A DNA stretch of 10,654 bases from Deltaproteobacteria bacterium (GTDB lineage: Bacteria > Desulfobacterota > Desulfuromonadia > Desulfuromonadales > JAAYDE01). Position numbers and translations under genes: made by a program. Positions 1-7,167 of the stretch are shown here, in pieces. The stretch is taken from positions 1 to 10,654 of the forward strand of contig JAFPZV010000099.1 in NCBI GenBank assembly GCA_017417085.1, written 5' to 3'. Position 1 is the stretch's first letter; every line of letters starts with the position of its first letter. The notes under the pieces were generated by a model. It searched no databases and had not been told where the DNA came from. It saw only the letters and a program-made list of their open reading frames with translations.

Positions 1-1199
1 TCGTTCCGAATCGCCTGCAAACGGGCCTCATCGTCAACATGCGCCAAGGCTTGGGCAATCCACTCCGCCACCTGCTCCATGTCCGCTTCTTTCAGGCCAC
101 GGGTGGTCGTCGCCGGCGTACCGATCCGGATGCCGCTGGTCACAAACGGCGAACGGGTATCAAAAGGCACCGCATTCTTGTTGACGGTAATGCCAGCTTT
201 TTCCAGCGCAGCTTCCGCCATCTTGCCGGTCATTTCCGTACCGGAAAAATCCACCAGCATCACATGGTTGTCCGTTCCGCCGGAGACCAGATTGAACCCG
301 CGCTGCATCAGTCCCGCAGCCAGGGCTTTCGCATTTTTCACCACCTGCCGGGCGTATTCCTTGAAAGAGGGCTCCAGAGCCTCCTTCAATGCCACCGCCT
401 TGGCGGCGATCACATGCATCAGGGGACCTCCCTGAATACCGGGGAAGATGTTGCTGTTCACCGTCTTGGCAAACTCTTCCCGGCACAGAATCATCCCGCC
501 TCGCGGGCCGCGCAGGGTCTTGTGGGTCGTGGTGGTCACAAATTCCGCCCAGGGCACCGGGCTGGGATGTTCACCGGCGGCTACCAGGCCGGCGATATGC
601 GCCATGTCCACCATGATCTTTGCCCCAACCGCATCCGCAATCTCACGGAACTTTTCAAAATCGATAATCCGGGGATAGGCGCTGGCACCCACCACGATCA
701 TCTTCGGCCGATGCTCCTCGGCCAAACGCCGCACCTCGTCGTAGTCAATGCGCCCGGTCTCGCGATCCACCCCGTAGGGGACAATGTTGAAAAGCTTGCC
801 GGAAAAGTTGACGGGAGAACCATGGGTGAGATGCCCGCCATGGGCAAGATTCATGCCCAGCACCGTATCGCCCGGTTTGCAAACGCTGAAGTAGACCGCC
901 ATGTTGGCCTGGGAGCCGGAATGCGGCTGCACATTGACAGCTTCCGCCCCAAACAGCGCTTTTGCACGCTCGATGGCCAGACGCTCCGCCACATCCACAA
1001 ACTCGCACCCGCCGTAATAGCGCTTGCCGGGATAGCCTTCGGCATACTTGTTGGTCATGACCGAGCCTTGCGCCTGCAGCACGGCTTCGCTCACAAAGTT
1101 TTCCGACGCAATGAACTCCAGGCTCAGCTCCTGGCGTTCCGTTTCCCGCCGAATGGCAGCGGCGACTTCTTCATCAACCCGTTTCAGTTCCTCAAACAT
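1..1199 (-). CDS. glyA: Serine hydroxymethyltransferase, 3' end cut off by window edge
   Basis: This PLP enzyme interconverts serine and glycine with tetrahydrofolate and is the main cytoplasmic source of one-carbon units. I translated the minus strand from the ATG at 1199 and found 399 uninterrupted codons without a stop. The family is about 415 to 420 residues long, so only about 15 to 20 C-terminal residues should lie outside the window. Visible family signatures are ASENF near residue 40, [24 protein letters not shown], the [10 protein letters not shown] loop, Asp198 in VDMAHIAGL (PLP ring nitrogen) and the Schiff-base Lys227 in [23 protein letters not shown] with Arg358, which binds the substrate carboxylate, follows. 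AAGGAG at 1207-1212, seven bases upstream, fixes the start. It follows rpiB after 83 bases and is probably the last visible gene of the fatty-acid operon, although an own promoter cannot be excluded. Confidence 0.97.
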   Translation of the reverse strand, partial: MFEELKRVDEEVAAAIRRETERQELSLEFIASENFVSEAVLQAQGSVMTNKYAEGYPGKRYYGGCEFVDVAERLAIERAKALFGAEAVNVQPHSGSQANMAVYFSVCKPGDTVLGMNLAHGGHLTHGSPVNFSGKLFNIVPYGVDRETGRIDYDEVRRLAEEHRPKMIVVGASAYPRIIDFEKFREIADAVGAKIMVDMAHIAGLVAAGEHPSPVPWAEFVTTTTHKTLRGPRGGMILCREEFAKTVNSNIFPGIQGGPLMHVIAAKAVALKEALEPSFKEYARQVVKNAKALAAGLMQRGFNLVSGGTDNHVMLVDFSGTEMTGKMAEAALEKAGITVNKNAVPFDTRSPFVTSGIRIGTPATTTRGLKEADMEQVAEWIAQALAHVDDEARLQAIRN

Positions 1200-1282
1200 T
1201 GCCTCTCTCCTTGAACATTGCTTCCTTTTTTCGCCTCAACTTAAAACATCACACCGCGCCGCGCGGCAACACTTCAAAAATC

Positions 1283-1741
1283 TCACGCCGTCCCCTTCAG
1301 CTCCTCTTCGAGCGCGGCAATCTTGTCGAGACGCCGCTGGTGGCGCCCACCGGCGAAAGGCGTATCCAGCCAGATCTGCACCAGCTCGCAGGCCTGGGAC
1401 GCATCCAGGACCCGGCCGCCCAACACCAGAATGTTGGCGCAGTTATGTTCCCCCGCCATCTTCGCCGTAAACTCGTCATGCACCAGAGCCGCCCGTATCC
1501 CGGGGAATTTGTTGGCTACAATCGACATGCCAATGCCGGTGCCGCAAACAAGAATTCCCCGTTCCGCCCGACCTTCCGCAACCGCTCTGGCCACCCGGGA
1601 GCCATAGTCGGGATAATCCACGGACTCCTCGCTGAAGGTGCCCATATCCTCGTAATCAATGCCCTTCTGCGCCAGCCACTCGCTGATGATGTTCTTCAGC
1701 CCCCGGCCGCCATGATCGGATGCGATGGCAAGCATTTTCAT
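1283..1741 (-). CDS. rpiB: Ribose-5-phosphate isomerase B
   Basis: This protein of 152 residues belongs to the RpiB/LacAB sugar-phosphate isomerase family and interconverts ribose 5-phosphate and ribulose 5-phosphate in the cytoplasmic pentose phosphate pathway. Asp9-His10 lies in the N-terminal SDHGG motif. The catalytic Cys66 lies in the CGTGIGMSIVANK phosphate loop, and His99 in GEHNCANIL matches the second active-site histidine of the family. Length is normal (about 145 to 155). LacA and LacB galactose-6-phosphate isomerases share this fold but occur as a tandem pair in lactose operons. Here there is a single copy among housekeeping genes, which favours RpiB. The ATG overlaps the fabF stop codon (ATGA), and the purine-rich AGGAAGG at 1743-1749 sits too close for a normal ribosome binding site, so translation is probably coupled to fabF. 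glyA follows 83 bases downstream. Confidence 0.94.
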   Translation of the reverse strand: MKMLAIASDHGGRGLKNIISEWLAQKGIDYEDMGTFSEESVDYPDYGSRVARAVAEGRAERGILVCGTGIGMSIVANKFPGIRAALVHDEFTAKMAGEHNCANILVLGGRVLDASQACELVQIWLDTPFAGGRHQRRLDKIAALEEELKGTA

Positions 1742-2970
1742 ACCTTCCTGAACAGCAGCGAGGCGTTGGTGCCTCCGAACCCAAAGGAATTGGACATGGA
1801 CACGGACACATCGGCGGCACGGGGATGGTTGGGCACAACATCCAGATCACATTCCGGATCCGGTTCCTCATAGTTGATGGTAGGGGGTACCATACCACGA
1901 TTCATGGCCAACAGCGTGTAGACCGCCTCGATGGCCCCGGCGGCCCCCAGAGCATGACCGGTCGCTCCCTTGGTGGAGCTTACCATCAGCTTGCCGGCAT
2001 GTTCGCCAAAAACAGTCTTGATGGCCATGGTTTCATAGAGATCATTGACCGGAGTGGAGGTTCCATGAGCATTGATATATACCACCTCTTCCGGTTTCAC
2101 GCCGGCATCGTCAAGCGCCAGCTGCATGCAGCGGGCCGCACCCTCCCCGTGAGGGGCAGGATGGGTGATGTGGTAGGCGTCGCCTGTCAATCCATAACCG
2201 CAGATTTCGCCGTAGATCTTCGCCCCACGCCGCCGGGCCGCCTCGTATTCTTCAAGGATAACGATGCCCGCACCTTCCCCCAGTACAAAACCATCGCGGT
2301 TCTTGTCAAAGGGACGGCTGGCCTTCTGAGGCTCGTCATTGCGCGTGGAAAGCGCCTTCATGGCGCAAAAGCCGCCGATGCTCAGCATGGTCACCGTCGA
2401 TTCGGTGCCGCCGGCGATCATGGCGTCGGCATTGCCTCGCCGAATCAGCTGGCAGGCTTCGCCTATACTGTGGGTACCCGTCGCACAGGCGCTGCATACG
2501 GAAAAGTTGGGGCCCTTGGCGCCATAACGCATGGCAATCTGTCCCGGGGCCAGATTGATGATCAGCATCGGAATGAAAAATGGCGATATTTTGCGGTATC
2601 CACCCTGTTCACAGGCGGTATGGCTCTGTTCCAGTGTGGAAATGCCGCCCAGTCCCGCCCCCACCAGAACGCCGACACGTTCCGCATTGCCAGCATCAAT
2701 TTTCAATCCGGAATCCTTCATCGCCATATCGGTTGCGGCTATTGCGTACTGAATAAACCGATCGGTTTTACGGAGTTCCTTCTTCTCCATGAACTGCTCA
2801 CCATCAAAATCCCTGACTTCACCGGCGATCCGTGAGGGAAGGCTTGAAGCGTCAAACCGGGAGATCCGATCGATTCCAGATCTTCCGGCCATCAGGGCCT
2901 CCCAGTTTTTTTCGACTCCGGTTCCCAGTGCGGAAATTACCCCTACTCCCGTGACCACAACCCGGCGCAT
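1738..2970 (-). CDS. fabF: 3-oxoacyl-ACP synthase II (beta-ketoacyl-ACP synthase, KAS II)
   Basis: FabF performs the Claisen condensation of malonyl-ACP with a growing acyl-ACP, the elongation step of type II fatty acid synthesis. The 410-residue protein has the full thiolase-fold KAS I/II signature. The nucleophile is Cys162 in SACATG, and the decarboxylation histidines are His302 in NAHGTST and His339 in KGATGHALGAAG. The C-terminal NSFGFGGTN loop is intact. The N-terminus MRRVVVTGVGVISALG is typical of the family. AAAGGAGG at 2979-2986, eight bases upstream, sets the ATG start; an ATG slightly upstream is out of frame. The gene follows acpP after 129 bases that contain a strong hairpin, and its TGA overlaps the rpiB ATG. 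The length and the Cys-His-His triad argue against FabB or a polyketide synthase. Its neighbours acpP, fabG and fabH supply the carrier, the reductase and the initiating enzyme of the same cycle. Confidence 0.98.
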   Translation of the reverse strand: MRRVVVTGVGVISALGTGVEKNWEALMAGRSGIDRISRFDASSLPSRIAGEVRDFDGEQFMEKKELRKTDRFIQYAIAATDMAMKDSGLKIDAGNAERVGVLVGAGLGGISTLEQSHTACEQGGYRKISPFFIPMLIINLAPGQIAMRYGAKGPNFSVCSACATGTHSIGEACQLIRRGNADAMIAGGTESTVTMLSIGGFCAMKALSTRNDEPQKASRPFDKNRDGFVLGEGAGIVILEEYEAARRRGAKIYGEICGYGLTGDAYHITHPAPHGEGAARCMQLALDDAGVKPEEVVYINAHGTSTPVNDLYETMAIKTVFGEHAGKLMVSSTKGATGHALGAAGAIEAVYTLLAMNRGMVPPTINYEEPDPECDLDVVPNHPRAADVSVSMSNSFGFGGTNASLLFRKV

Positions 2971-2978
2971 ATACGCAT

Positions 2979-2986
2979 CCTCCTTT
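2979..2986 (-). promoter_or_regulatory. fabF ribosome binding site
   Basis: AAAGGAGG on the minus strand, eight bases before the fabF ATG. It selects the ATG at 2970 rather than the out-of-frame ATG a few bases upstream. Confidence 0.85.
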
Positions 2987-3024
2987 CCATCACGAACCGT
3001 TTTTCCCTACCAAATCAAACAACA

Positions 3025-3058
3025 GACCCCAGATCCGTTTCACGGGGAATCTGGGGTC
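3025..3058 (-). terminator. Strong hairpin between acpP and fabF (leaky terminator or mRNA-stabilising element)
   Basis: A perfect 10-bp inverted repeat, GACCCCAGAT at 3025-3034 and ATCTGGGGTC at 3049-3058, encloses a 14-base loop. The loop contains a further CCG/CGG pairing (3035-3037 with 3043-3045). On the transcribed strand the bases after the hairpin (TGTTGTTTGATTTGG) are U-rich but interrupted, so termination would probably be partial. It lies after the acpP stop and before the fabF ribosome binding site. The repeat is directly visible; its role in lowering fabF relative to acpP, or in protecting the acpP message from 3' decay, is inferred. Confidence 0.6.
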
Positions 3059-3099
3059 CGCAAGACTATCCGACCAGAAGCGAAGCCATCCGGCACATG

Positions 3100-3333
3100 T
3101 TACGCATGTTCGCTGATATAGTCGATAGCATCCTGAACTGTCCGCACCTTCTCCGCGTCTTCATCCGGGATCTCGATCTCGAACTCTTCCTCCAAAGCCA
3201 TCACCAGTTCAACCGTATCCAGCGAATCGGCTCCCAGATCATCCATGAAGGATGCCTCTTCCGTTACCTGATCCTCTTCTACCCCAAGCTGATCCGCCAC
3301 CAGCTGTTTCACACGTTCGGCAATTGAAGCCAT
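3100..3333 (-). CDS. acpP: Acyl carrier protein
   Basis: This is a 77-residue acidic carrier that holds fatty acyl intermediates as thioesters on 4'-phosphopantetheine and delivers them to FabH, FabG, FabF, PlsX and other enzymes. The prosthetic group attaches to the serine in the [10 protein letters not shown] motif (Ser37 with this start), which opens helix II; helix II and III residues such as [15 protein letters not shown] are canonical. Start choice: the open frame also has a TTG two codons upstream (3339). However, AAGGAGGT at 3341-3348 is seven bases from the ATG at 3333 and nearly touches the TTG, so I use the ATG ([10 protein letters not shown]). The gene lies 56 bases after fabG and is followed by a strong hairpin before fabF. 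The phosphopantetheinyl transferase (AcpS) that activates it is not in the window. Confidence 0.98.
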   Translation of the reverse strand: MASIAERVKQLVADQLGVEEDQVTEEASFMDDLGADSLDTVELVMALEEEFEIEIPDEDAEKVRTVQDAIDYISEHA

Positions 3334-3340
3334 GTTCAAA

Positions 3341-3348
3341 ACCTCCTT
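3341..3348 (-). promoter_or_regulatory. acpP ribosome binding site
   Basis: A consensus AAGGAGGT on the minus strand lies seven bases before the ATG at 3333. It is only one base from the alternative TTG at 3337-3339, which decides the acpP start. Its match to consensus is among the best in the window, fitting high acpP expression. Confidence 0.9.
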
Positions 3349-3389
3349 GTTAGTATTTTCTTTTCGTTTTTTTCGTTGTTGCTCTTTTT

Positions 3390-4127
3390 CTACATATGCA
3401 TGCCGCCATTCACTTCCAGCACCTGACCGGTGATGTAACCGGCGCCTTCTCCCGCCAGAAACACCACTGATCGCATCACATCCTCCGGCTGGCCCAAACG
3501 CTCCAATGGAATCATTGCAAGCAAGCCATCCCGGACCTTTTCCGGAAGATCCCTGGTCATGGCCGTTTCAATGAATCCCGGCGCGACCGCATTGACCGTG
3601 ATTTGGCGACGTGCCAACTCCCGCGCACACGAGCGGGTCAAACCTATCAGACCGGCCTTGCTCGCGCAGTAGTTCGCCTGGCCGGCATTGCCCATCTGGG
3701 CCACCACCGATGAAATATTGACTATCCTTCCATATTTTCGCTTCGACATGATCCGCGCCGCTTCCCGGATACACAAAAATGCGCCCTTCAAATTGACATT
3801 GAGCACATCATCCCAATCCTCGTCACGCATGCGGATCAGCAGTCCATCCCGCGTAATGCCCGCGTTGTTGACCAAAATATCAAGGCCGCCGAACTGTTCC
3901 GTGACCGATGCGAACAGAGACTTGACCTGGTCGGCCTCGGCAACATTCGTCGCGAAGGCCTGGGCCTGACCACCAGCCGCGCGGATGGAAGCTGCTGTCC
4001 TTTCGGCATTTTCCAGATCGATATCCACCACTGCCACAGCGGCGCCCAGTTTTCCCATCTCTATCGCAATGCTTGCGCCAATGCCCTGCCCGGCGCCTGT
4101 CACCAAAGCAATCTTCCCTTTCGGCAT
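3390..4127 (-). CDS. fabG: 3-oxoacyl-ACP reductase
   Basis: This 245-residue short-chain dehydrogenase/reductase is assigned as the NADPH-dependent enzyme that reduces 3-oxoacyl-ACP to 3-hydroxyacyl-ACP in each round of fatty acid elongation. The Rossmann nucleotide loop is TGAGQGIG (residues 10-17) and the structural NNAG is at 87-90. The catalytic tetrad is Asn112, Ser139 (NISSV), Tyr153 and Lys157 (YCASKAG). [14 protein letters not shown] and the C-terminal [16 protein letters not shown] match FabG closely, including the segment used in tetramer packing. Many SDRs share these motifs, but the position between fabH and acpP makes FabG the best assignment. The ATG at 4127 follows a purine-rich leader. 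It starts 58 bases after fabH, where fabD often sits in other bacteria, and acpP begins 56 bases after its stop. Confidence 0.97.
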   Translation of the reverse strand: MPKGKIALVTGAGQGIGASIAIEMGKLGAAVAVVDIDLENAERTAASIRAAGGQAQAFATNVAEADQVKSLFASVTEQFGGLDILVNNAGITRDGLLIRMRDEDWDDVLNVNLKGAFLCIREAARIMSKRKYGRIVNISSVVAQMGNAGQANYCASKAGLIGLTRSCARELARRQITVNAVAPGFIETAMTRDLPEKVRDGLLAMIPLERLGQPEDVMRSVVFLAGEGAGYITGQVLEVNGGMHM

Positions 4128-4185
4128 ACCCTCTTTTCGCTCCTCTTTTCAGTTTCCTCTCATTCGGGCGCTTTTTATCATTTTC

Positions 4186-5166
4186 CTACCAACGAATCAG
4201 CGCCGCCCCCCATGCCAGGCCACTGCCAAAGGCACACAGCAGGAGCACATCTCCAGGAGCAAATTTCTGCTGGCGATTTGCCTCGTCCAGCATGATGGGA
4301 ATGGAGGCCGCCGAAGTATTCGCCACCCGGTCTATATTTACCAGAAACTTTTCGGCCGGCATACCCAGACGTTTGCCCACCGCGTCGATAATACGCCTGT
4401 TGGCCTGATGCGGAATAACCCATGTGATCTCGTCGATCCCCATATGGTTGGCCGCAAGCGCCTCCAACGTAATATTTGCCAATTCCGACACCGCCACCTT
4501 GAAGGTTTTGTTGCCGCACATACGCAAAAAACGCCCGCCTTCCAGCTTGACTCCGGAGCAGGGATGACGGCCTTCTTCGCCCGGATAATAGATCAAATCC
4601 CACAGCGCGCCATCGGAACGCAGATGGGTGGAGAAAACGCCATGCCCTTCCTCTTCGTCACTGACCAGCACCGCCGCTCCGGCGCCATCCCCGAACAGAA
4701 TGGCCACACTTCGATCCGTCCAGTCAAGCGTCCGGGTCAAAGCGTCAACCCCTATCACCAACGAGCGTTTGACCCTGCCGCACTGATGGTAGGCCAACGC
4801 ATTGGAAAGCGCAAACACAAACCCGCTGCACACCGCCCGCACATCGTAGGCAAAGGCCCGGGAAGCTCCCAGATTCCCCTGCACCAGACAGGCCACCGCC
4901 GGAAACTCCACATCACCGGTCACCGTGCCCACGACAATCAGATCCAGCTCCTGCGCCTTGATGCCGGCCATGGACAAGGCCCGCTGCGCTGCATACGTGG
5001 CCATGTTCGAAACCGTTTCCTGCTCGCCAATGACATGTCTTTGACGAATCCCCGTGCGGGAAACGATCCATTCATCGGACGTATCCAGCACTTTTTCCAA
5101 ATCGGCATTCGTTACCGTCTTTTTCGGAAGCCAGGAACCGGTGCCAACAATTTTCGCAGTTATCAC
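4186..5166 (-). CDS. fabH: 3-oxoacyl-ACP synthase III (KAS III)
   Basis: FabH starts fatty acid synthesis by condensing acetyl-CoA (or a short acyl-CoA) with malonyl-ACP. The 326-residue protein has the Cys-His-Asn triad Cys113 (AVCSGF), His253 (PHQANRRI) and Asn283 (NTSAASIP). It also has the family's N-terminal TSDEWIVSRTGIRQRH segment and the C-terminal AFGSGLAWGAALIRW. The start is a GTG at 5166. AGAGAGG lies about seven bases upstream, the nearby ATG is in another frame, and MITAKIVGTGSWLP aligns with normal FabH N-termini. It follows plsX by 20 bases and precedes fabG by 58. Sequence alone does not show whether it prefers acetyl-CoA or branched primers. KAS III-like proteins of secondary metabolism also exist, but this gene neighbourhood is the housekeeping one. 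Confidence 0.97.
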   Translation of the reverse strand: MITAKIVGTGSWLPKKTVTNADLEKVLDTSDEWIVSRTGIRQRHVIGEQETVSNMATYAAQRALSMAGIKAQELDLIVVGTVTGDVEFPAVACLVQGNLGASRAFAYDVRAVCSGFVFALSNALAYHQCGRVKRSLVIGVDALTRTLDWTDRSVAILFGDGAGAAVLVSDEEEGHGVFSTHLRSDGALWDLIYYPGEEGRHPCSGVKLEGGRFLRMCGNKTFKVAVSELANITLEALAANHMGIDEITWVIPHQANRRIIDAVGKRLGMPAEKFLVNIDRVANTSAASIPIMLDEANRQQKFAPGDVLLLCAFGSGLAWGAALIRW

Positions 5167-5186
5167 AAGCCATCCTCTCTCTTCAT

Positions 5187-6200
5187 TCAGGTGTGCATCG
5201 GATGGTTTTGAATCTGGACAAGCAATTTTTCATTAATCTGGTTGGCGACATATTCCCGAGCCGTAAATATTGCATTCATAATGGCCTTGGACGAAGAACC
5301 GCCATGGCAGATCATGCCAATACCATCGATTCCCAGCAACGGAGCTCCTCCAACCTCCGAATAATCCACCTTCTTCTTGAAAGCCGCAAAGGCCGGACGG
5401 GCAAGCAGATAACCGAGCCGCCCGAGAAACCGGCTTCGGATTTCCTCGCGCAACAACCGGCTGACGCATTCCGCCAGGCCTTCACAGGTCTTCAACACCA
5501 CGTTGCCCACAAAACCGTCACACACCACGACATCCGCACCGCCGTCGAAAATATCCCGCCCCTCAATGTAGCCTTTGTAGTTGAAAGGGGCATCCTTCAG
5601 CAGAAGATGCGCCTCGCGGGTCAATTCAACTCCCTTCGATTCCTCGGAACCATTGGAGAGCAAACCCACCACCGGGTCTTTCTTCTTCATCAGATGGCGG
5701 GCAAACAGATCACCCATAAAGGCAAACTGCGCCAGCTGATGGGGCTTGCAATCCACCGTGCCTCCCACATCAAGGATGAGCGTCCGGCCTCTGCGGCTGG
5801 GAAAAATCGTCGCAATGGCCGGCCGATCTATCCCCGGCAGACGCTTCAGAATAAACATGCCCGCCGCCAGCGTCGCACCGGAATTGCCGGCGCTGACCAC
5901 CGCCTGGGCCTCACCACTTTTCACCAGCTCAAATGCCACACGGATGGAGGAATCTCTCTTGCGCCGCACAGCATCCGCAGGATGATCGTTCATCGTCACA
6001 ATCTCCGAAGCATGCTGCACCCGGATATCCAGCCCCCGGATATTGTAACGCTTCAGATTTTCCTGGATCCGCTCGGAATCCCCGATCAGAATGATCGGTA
6101 TCCCCCATTTTCCGGCCGCATCCACTGCTCCCTTCACCTCAATGTCGGGAGCATTGTCCGACCCCATGGCATCCACAGCGACAACAATGCGATCTTTCAA
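5187..6200 (-). CDS. plsX: Phosphate acyltransferase (acyl-ACP:phosphate transacylase)
   Basis: PlsX converts acyl-ACP and phosphate to acyl-phosphate, the donor for the membrane acyltransferase PlsY, and so links fatty acid synthesis to phospholipid synthesis. It is a peripheral membrane enzyme. The 337-residue protein shows family blocks [10 protein letters not shown] (residues 9-18), SAGNSGAT (103-110), [11 protein letters not shown] (180-190), GYIEGRD (210-216), [14 protein letters not shown] (224-237) and a [14 protein letters not shown] block near the C-terminus. Oddities: the usual GAN of the LDVGAN segment reads GGT here (146-148), and DAMGGD reads DAMGSD. The TTG at 6200 is the best start: AAAGGA lies about seven bases upstream, no ATG lies between it and the first motif, and [12 protein letters not shown] matches typical N-termini. 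It follows rpmF by 12 bases and precedes fabH by 20, so it is clearly in the operon. Confidence 0.97.
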   Translation of the reverse strand: MKDRIVVAVDAMGSDNAPDIEVKGAVDAAGKWGIPIILIGDSERIQENLKRYNIRGLDIRVQHASEIVTMNDHPADAVRRKRDSSIRVAFELVKSGEAQAVVSAGNSGATLAAGMFILKRLPGIDRPAIATIFPSRRGRTLILDVGGTVDCKPHQLAQFAFMGDLFARHLMKKKDPVVGLLSNGSEESKGVELTREAHLLLKDAPFNYKGYIEGRDIFDGGADVVVCDGFVGNVVLKTCEGLAECVSRLLREEIRSRFLGRLGYLLARPAFAAFKKKVDYSEVGGAPLLGIDGIGMICHGGSSSKAIMNAIFTAREYVANQINEKLLVQIQNHPMHT

Positions 6201-6212
6201 AGGAATGTCCTT

Positions 6213-6401
6213 TTATTTCTTCGCTTCTTCAGTTTGAATGACGGTCTTGCCCTTGTAGGTCCCACACACTTCACAGACCCGATGAGGCAGTTTGGGCTCT
6301 TTGCACTGGGGGCACAGGGAAATGCCGGGTACCGGCAAACCGTCATGGGCACGCCGCATATCACGTTTGGATTTGGAAGTCTTTTTCTTTGGAACAGCCA
6401 T
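6213..6401 (-). CDS. rpmF: 50S ribosomal protein L32
   Basis: This 62-residue basic protein is L32 (bL32) of the large ribosomal subunit. The N-terminal [21 protein letters not shown] is the family hallmark. Four cysteines form a CxxC pair at 30/33 and a second at 43/46, the zinc-ribbon form of L32; some bacteria carry a cysteine-free paralogue used under zinc limitation, and this copy is the zinc-type one. AAGGAGA lies about ten bases before the ATG at 6401. It sits between yceD (71-base gap) and plsX (12-base gap), the widely conserved yceD-rpmF-plsX arrangement that ties ribosome supply to membrane lipid synthesis. Length is normal and no key residue is missing. Confidence 0.98.
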   Translation of the reverse strand: MAVPKKKTSKSKRDMRRAHDGLPVPGISLCPQCKEPKLPHRVCEVCGTYKGKTVIQTEEAKK

Positions 6402-6472
6402 GATTTTTCTTCTCCTTCATCTCTCTATCGTTTTCAAAAGCGCAACGTTTCCAAATTGTTGCAGATTGTCTG

Positions 6473-7051
6473 TCATTTTTGGGAGTCATCCGGGGATATC
6501 TTCAGCCCGGACAGCGCCTTCCAGCGGGGGTCAACCACCTTTTCCCCGCAGGTACAGCTTTCCACATTGCGGTCCGCTCCGCATACCGGGCACAGGCCCT
6601 GGCAATCCTCCCGGCACAGCGGACGGACCGGCAAGGCCATGATCACCTGTTCTTGAACAGCCTCGCACAGATCCAGTTCCTCGCCGGTAAACGGTATCAT
6701 GCCCGCTTCTTCGGCAGCCATCTCCCGTTCCTCTTGCGCCTCCTCGTCAGTATCGTCCTCCATCCTGACAAACACCAGCGAAAACGCTGTCTTCAGAGGA
6801 AAAACAAACTCCTTCAGGCAGCGGCCGCATTTCAGGCCAAGACGAGCTTCCACCTGTCCCTTGAGGTTGCAGGTATGATCACTGCTGCAGCACACCATCG
6901 CCTGAATCCGCACCGGGGAAGAGAAAACCACTTCCCCCTGCTGCTCCATGTCCGCCAGTACCGGAAAAATGTCCGCCTTCTCCTCGAAGACAAACTCCTT
7001 TTCCGCGTTTCCCAATACTCTGAGAGGAATAGTTAAAGTATTTTTTCGCAT
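6473..7051 (-). CDS. yceD: YceD/DUF177 family protein (23S rRNA accumulation factor)
   Basis: A 192-residue protein of the DUF177 family, which in E. coli and plants is needed for normal 23S rRNA accumulation. It shows the family signature LKCGRCL (Cys75, Cys78), an acidic stretch near residues 99-115, and a C-terminal block with PLCREDCQGLCPVCG (Cys146, 150, 154, 157), a CTC pair (166/168) and DPRW. The cysteines suggest a bound metal, which is an inference. Its place immediately before rpmF is the standard location of the gene. Start choice: the ATG at 7051 gives a normal-length N-terminus but has only a weak ribosome binding site. The open frame continues to a TTG at 7123, but that extension (RRCQALLFWAGSDACITQ) spans a terminator-like hairpin and does not resemble the family, so I prefer 7051. 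It is the first gene of the fatty-acid cluster. Confidence 0.88.
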   Translation of the reverse strand: MRKNTLTIPLRVLGNAEKEFVFEEKADIFPVLADMEQQGEVVFSSPVRIQAMVCCSSDHTCNLKGQVEARLGLKCGRCLKEFVFPLKTAFSLVFVRMEDDTDEEAQEEREMAAEEAGMIPFTGEELDLCEAVQEQVIMALPVRPLCREDCQGLCPVCGADRNVESCTCGEKVVDPRWKALSGLKISPDDSQK

Positions 7052-7089
7052 GAGGAACTTCTGGGTAATGCAAGCGTCTGAACCCGCCC

Positions 7090-7115
7090 AAAATAAAAGC
7101 GCCTGACAACGGCGC
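7090..7115 (-). terminator. Terminator-like hairpin in the yceD leader (possible attenuator)
   Basis: On the minus strand the stem GCGCC/GGCGC (7099-7103 with 7111-7115) encloses a seven-base loop and is followed directly by TTTTATTTT (7098 down to 7090), the form of an intrinsic terminator. The stem is GC-only but just 5 bp. It lies 39 bases before the yceD ATG and downstream of the promoter-like pair at 7139-7167. It could therefore either end transcription arriving from the murJ side or attenuate the operon. Confidence 0.5.
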
Positions 7116-7138
7116 AGTTTCAATCATTCATTCCGTTT

Positions 7139-7167
7139 ATATTATCCATATTGAATTTGCAAGACAA
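7139..7167 (-). promoter_or_regulatory. Putative promoter of the yceD-rpmF-plsX-fab operon
   Basis: On the minus strand a -35-like TTGTCT (7162-7167) and a -10-like TAATAT (7139-7144), each matching four of six consensus bases, are separated by 17 bases. The predicted start is near 7132, leaving a leader of about 80 bases. A DnaA-box-like 9-mer (7142-7150) overlaps the -10. This is the best sigma-70-type candidate I found upstream of yceD, but it is only a moderate match. Confidence 0.4.

Noticed and set aside
39..1214. A 391-codon plus-strand open frame antisense to glyA
   Set aside because: It mirrors glyA, whose protein is fully recognisable. The antisense product is rich in His, Arg and Gly with no family resemblance, as expected from codon bias.
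1258..1267. GCCGCGCGGC palindrome in the rpiB-glyA gap as a terminator
   Set aside because: It is only a 10-bp self-complementary block without a loop or a following U-tract, so no termination role can be supported.
5193..6656. A 487-codon plus-strand open frame antisense to plsX, rpmF and part of yceD
   Set aside because: It spans three real minus-strand genes, has no recognisable domain and no convincing ribosome binding site. Similar long antisense frames over fabF (1720-2835) and fabH/fabG (3985-5211) point to a compositional effect.
7052..7123. N-terminal extension of YceD to the TTG at 7123
   Set aside because: It spans a terminator-like hairpin, starts only about nine bases after the predicted transcription start and adds sequence unlike the family.
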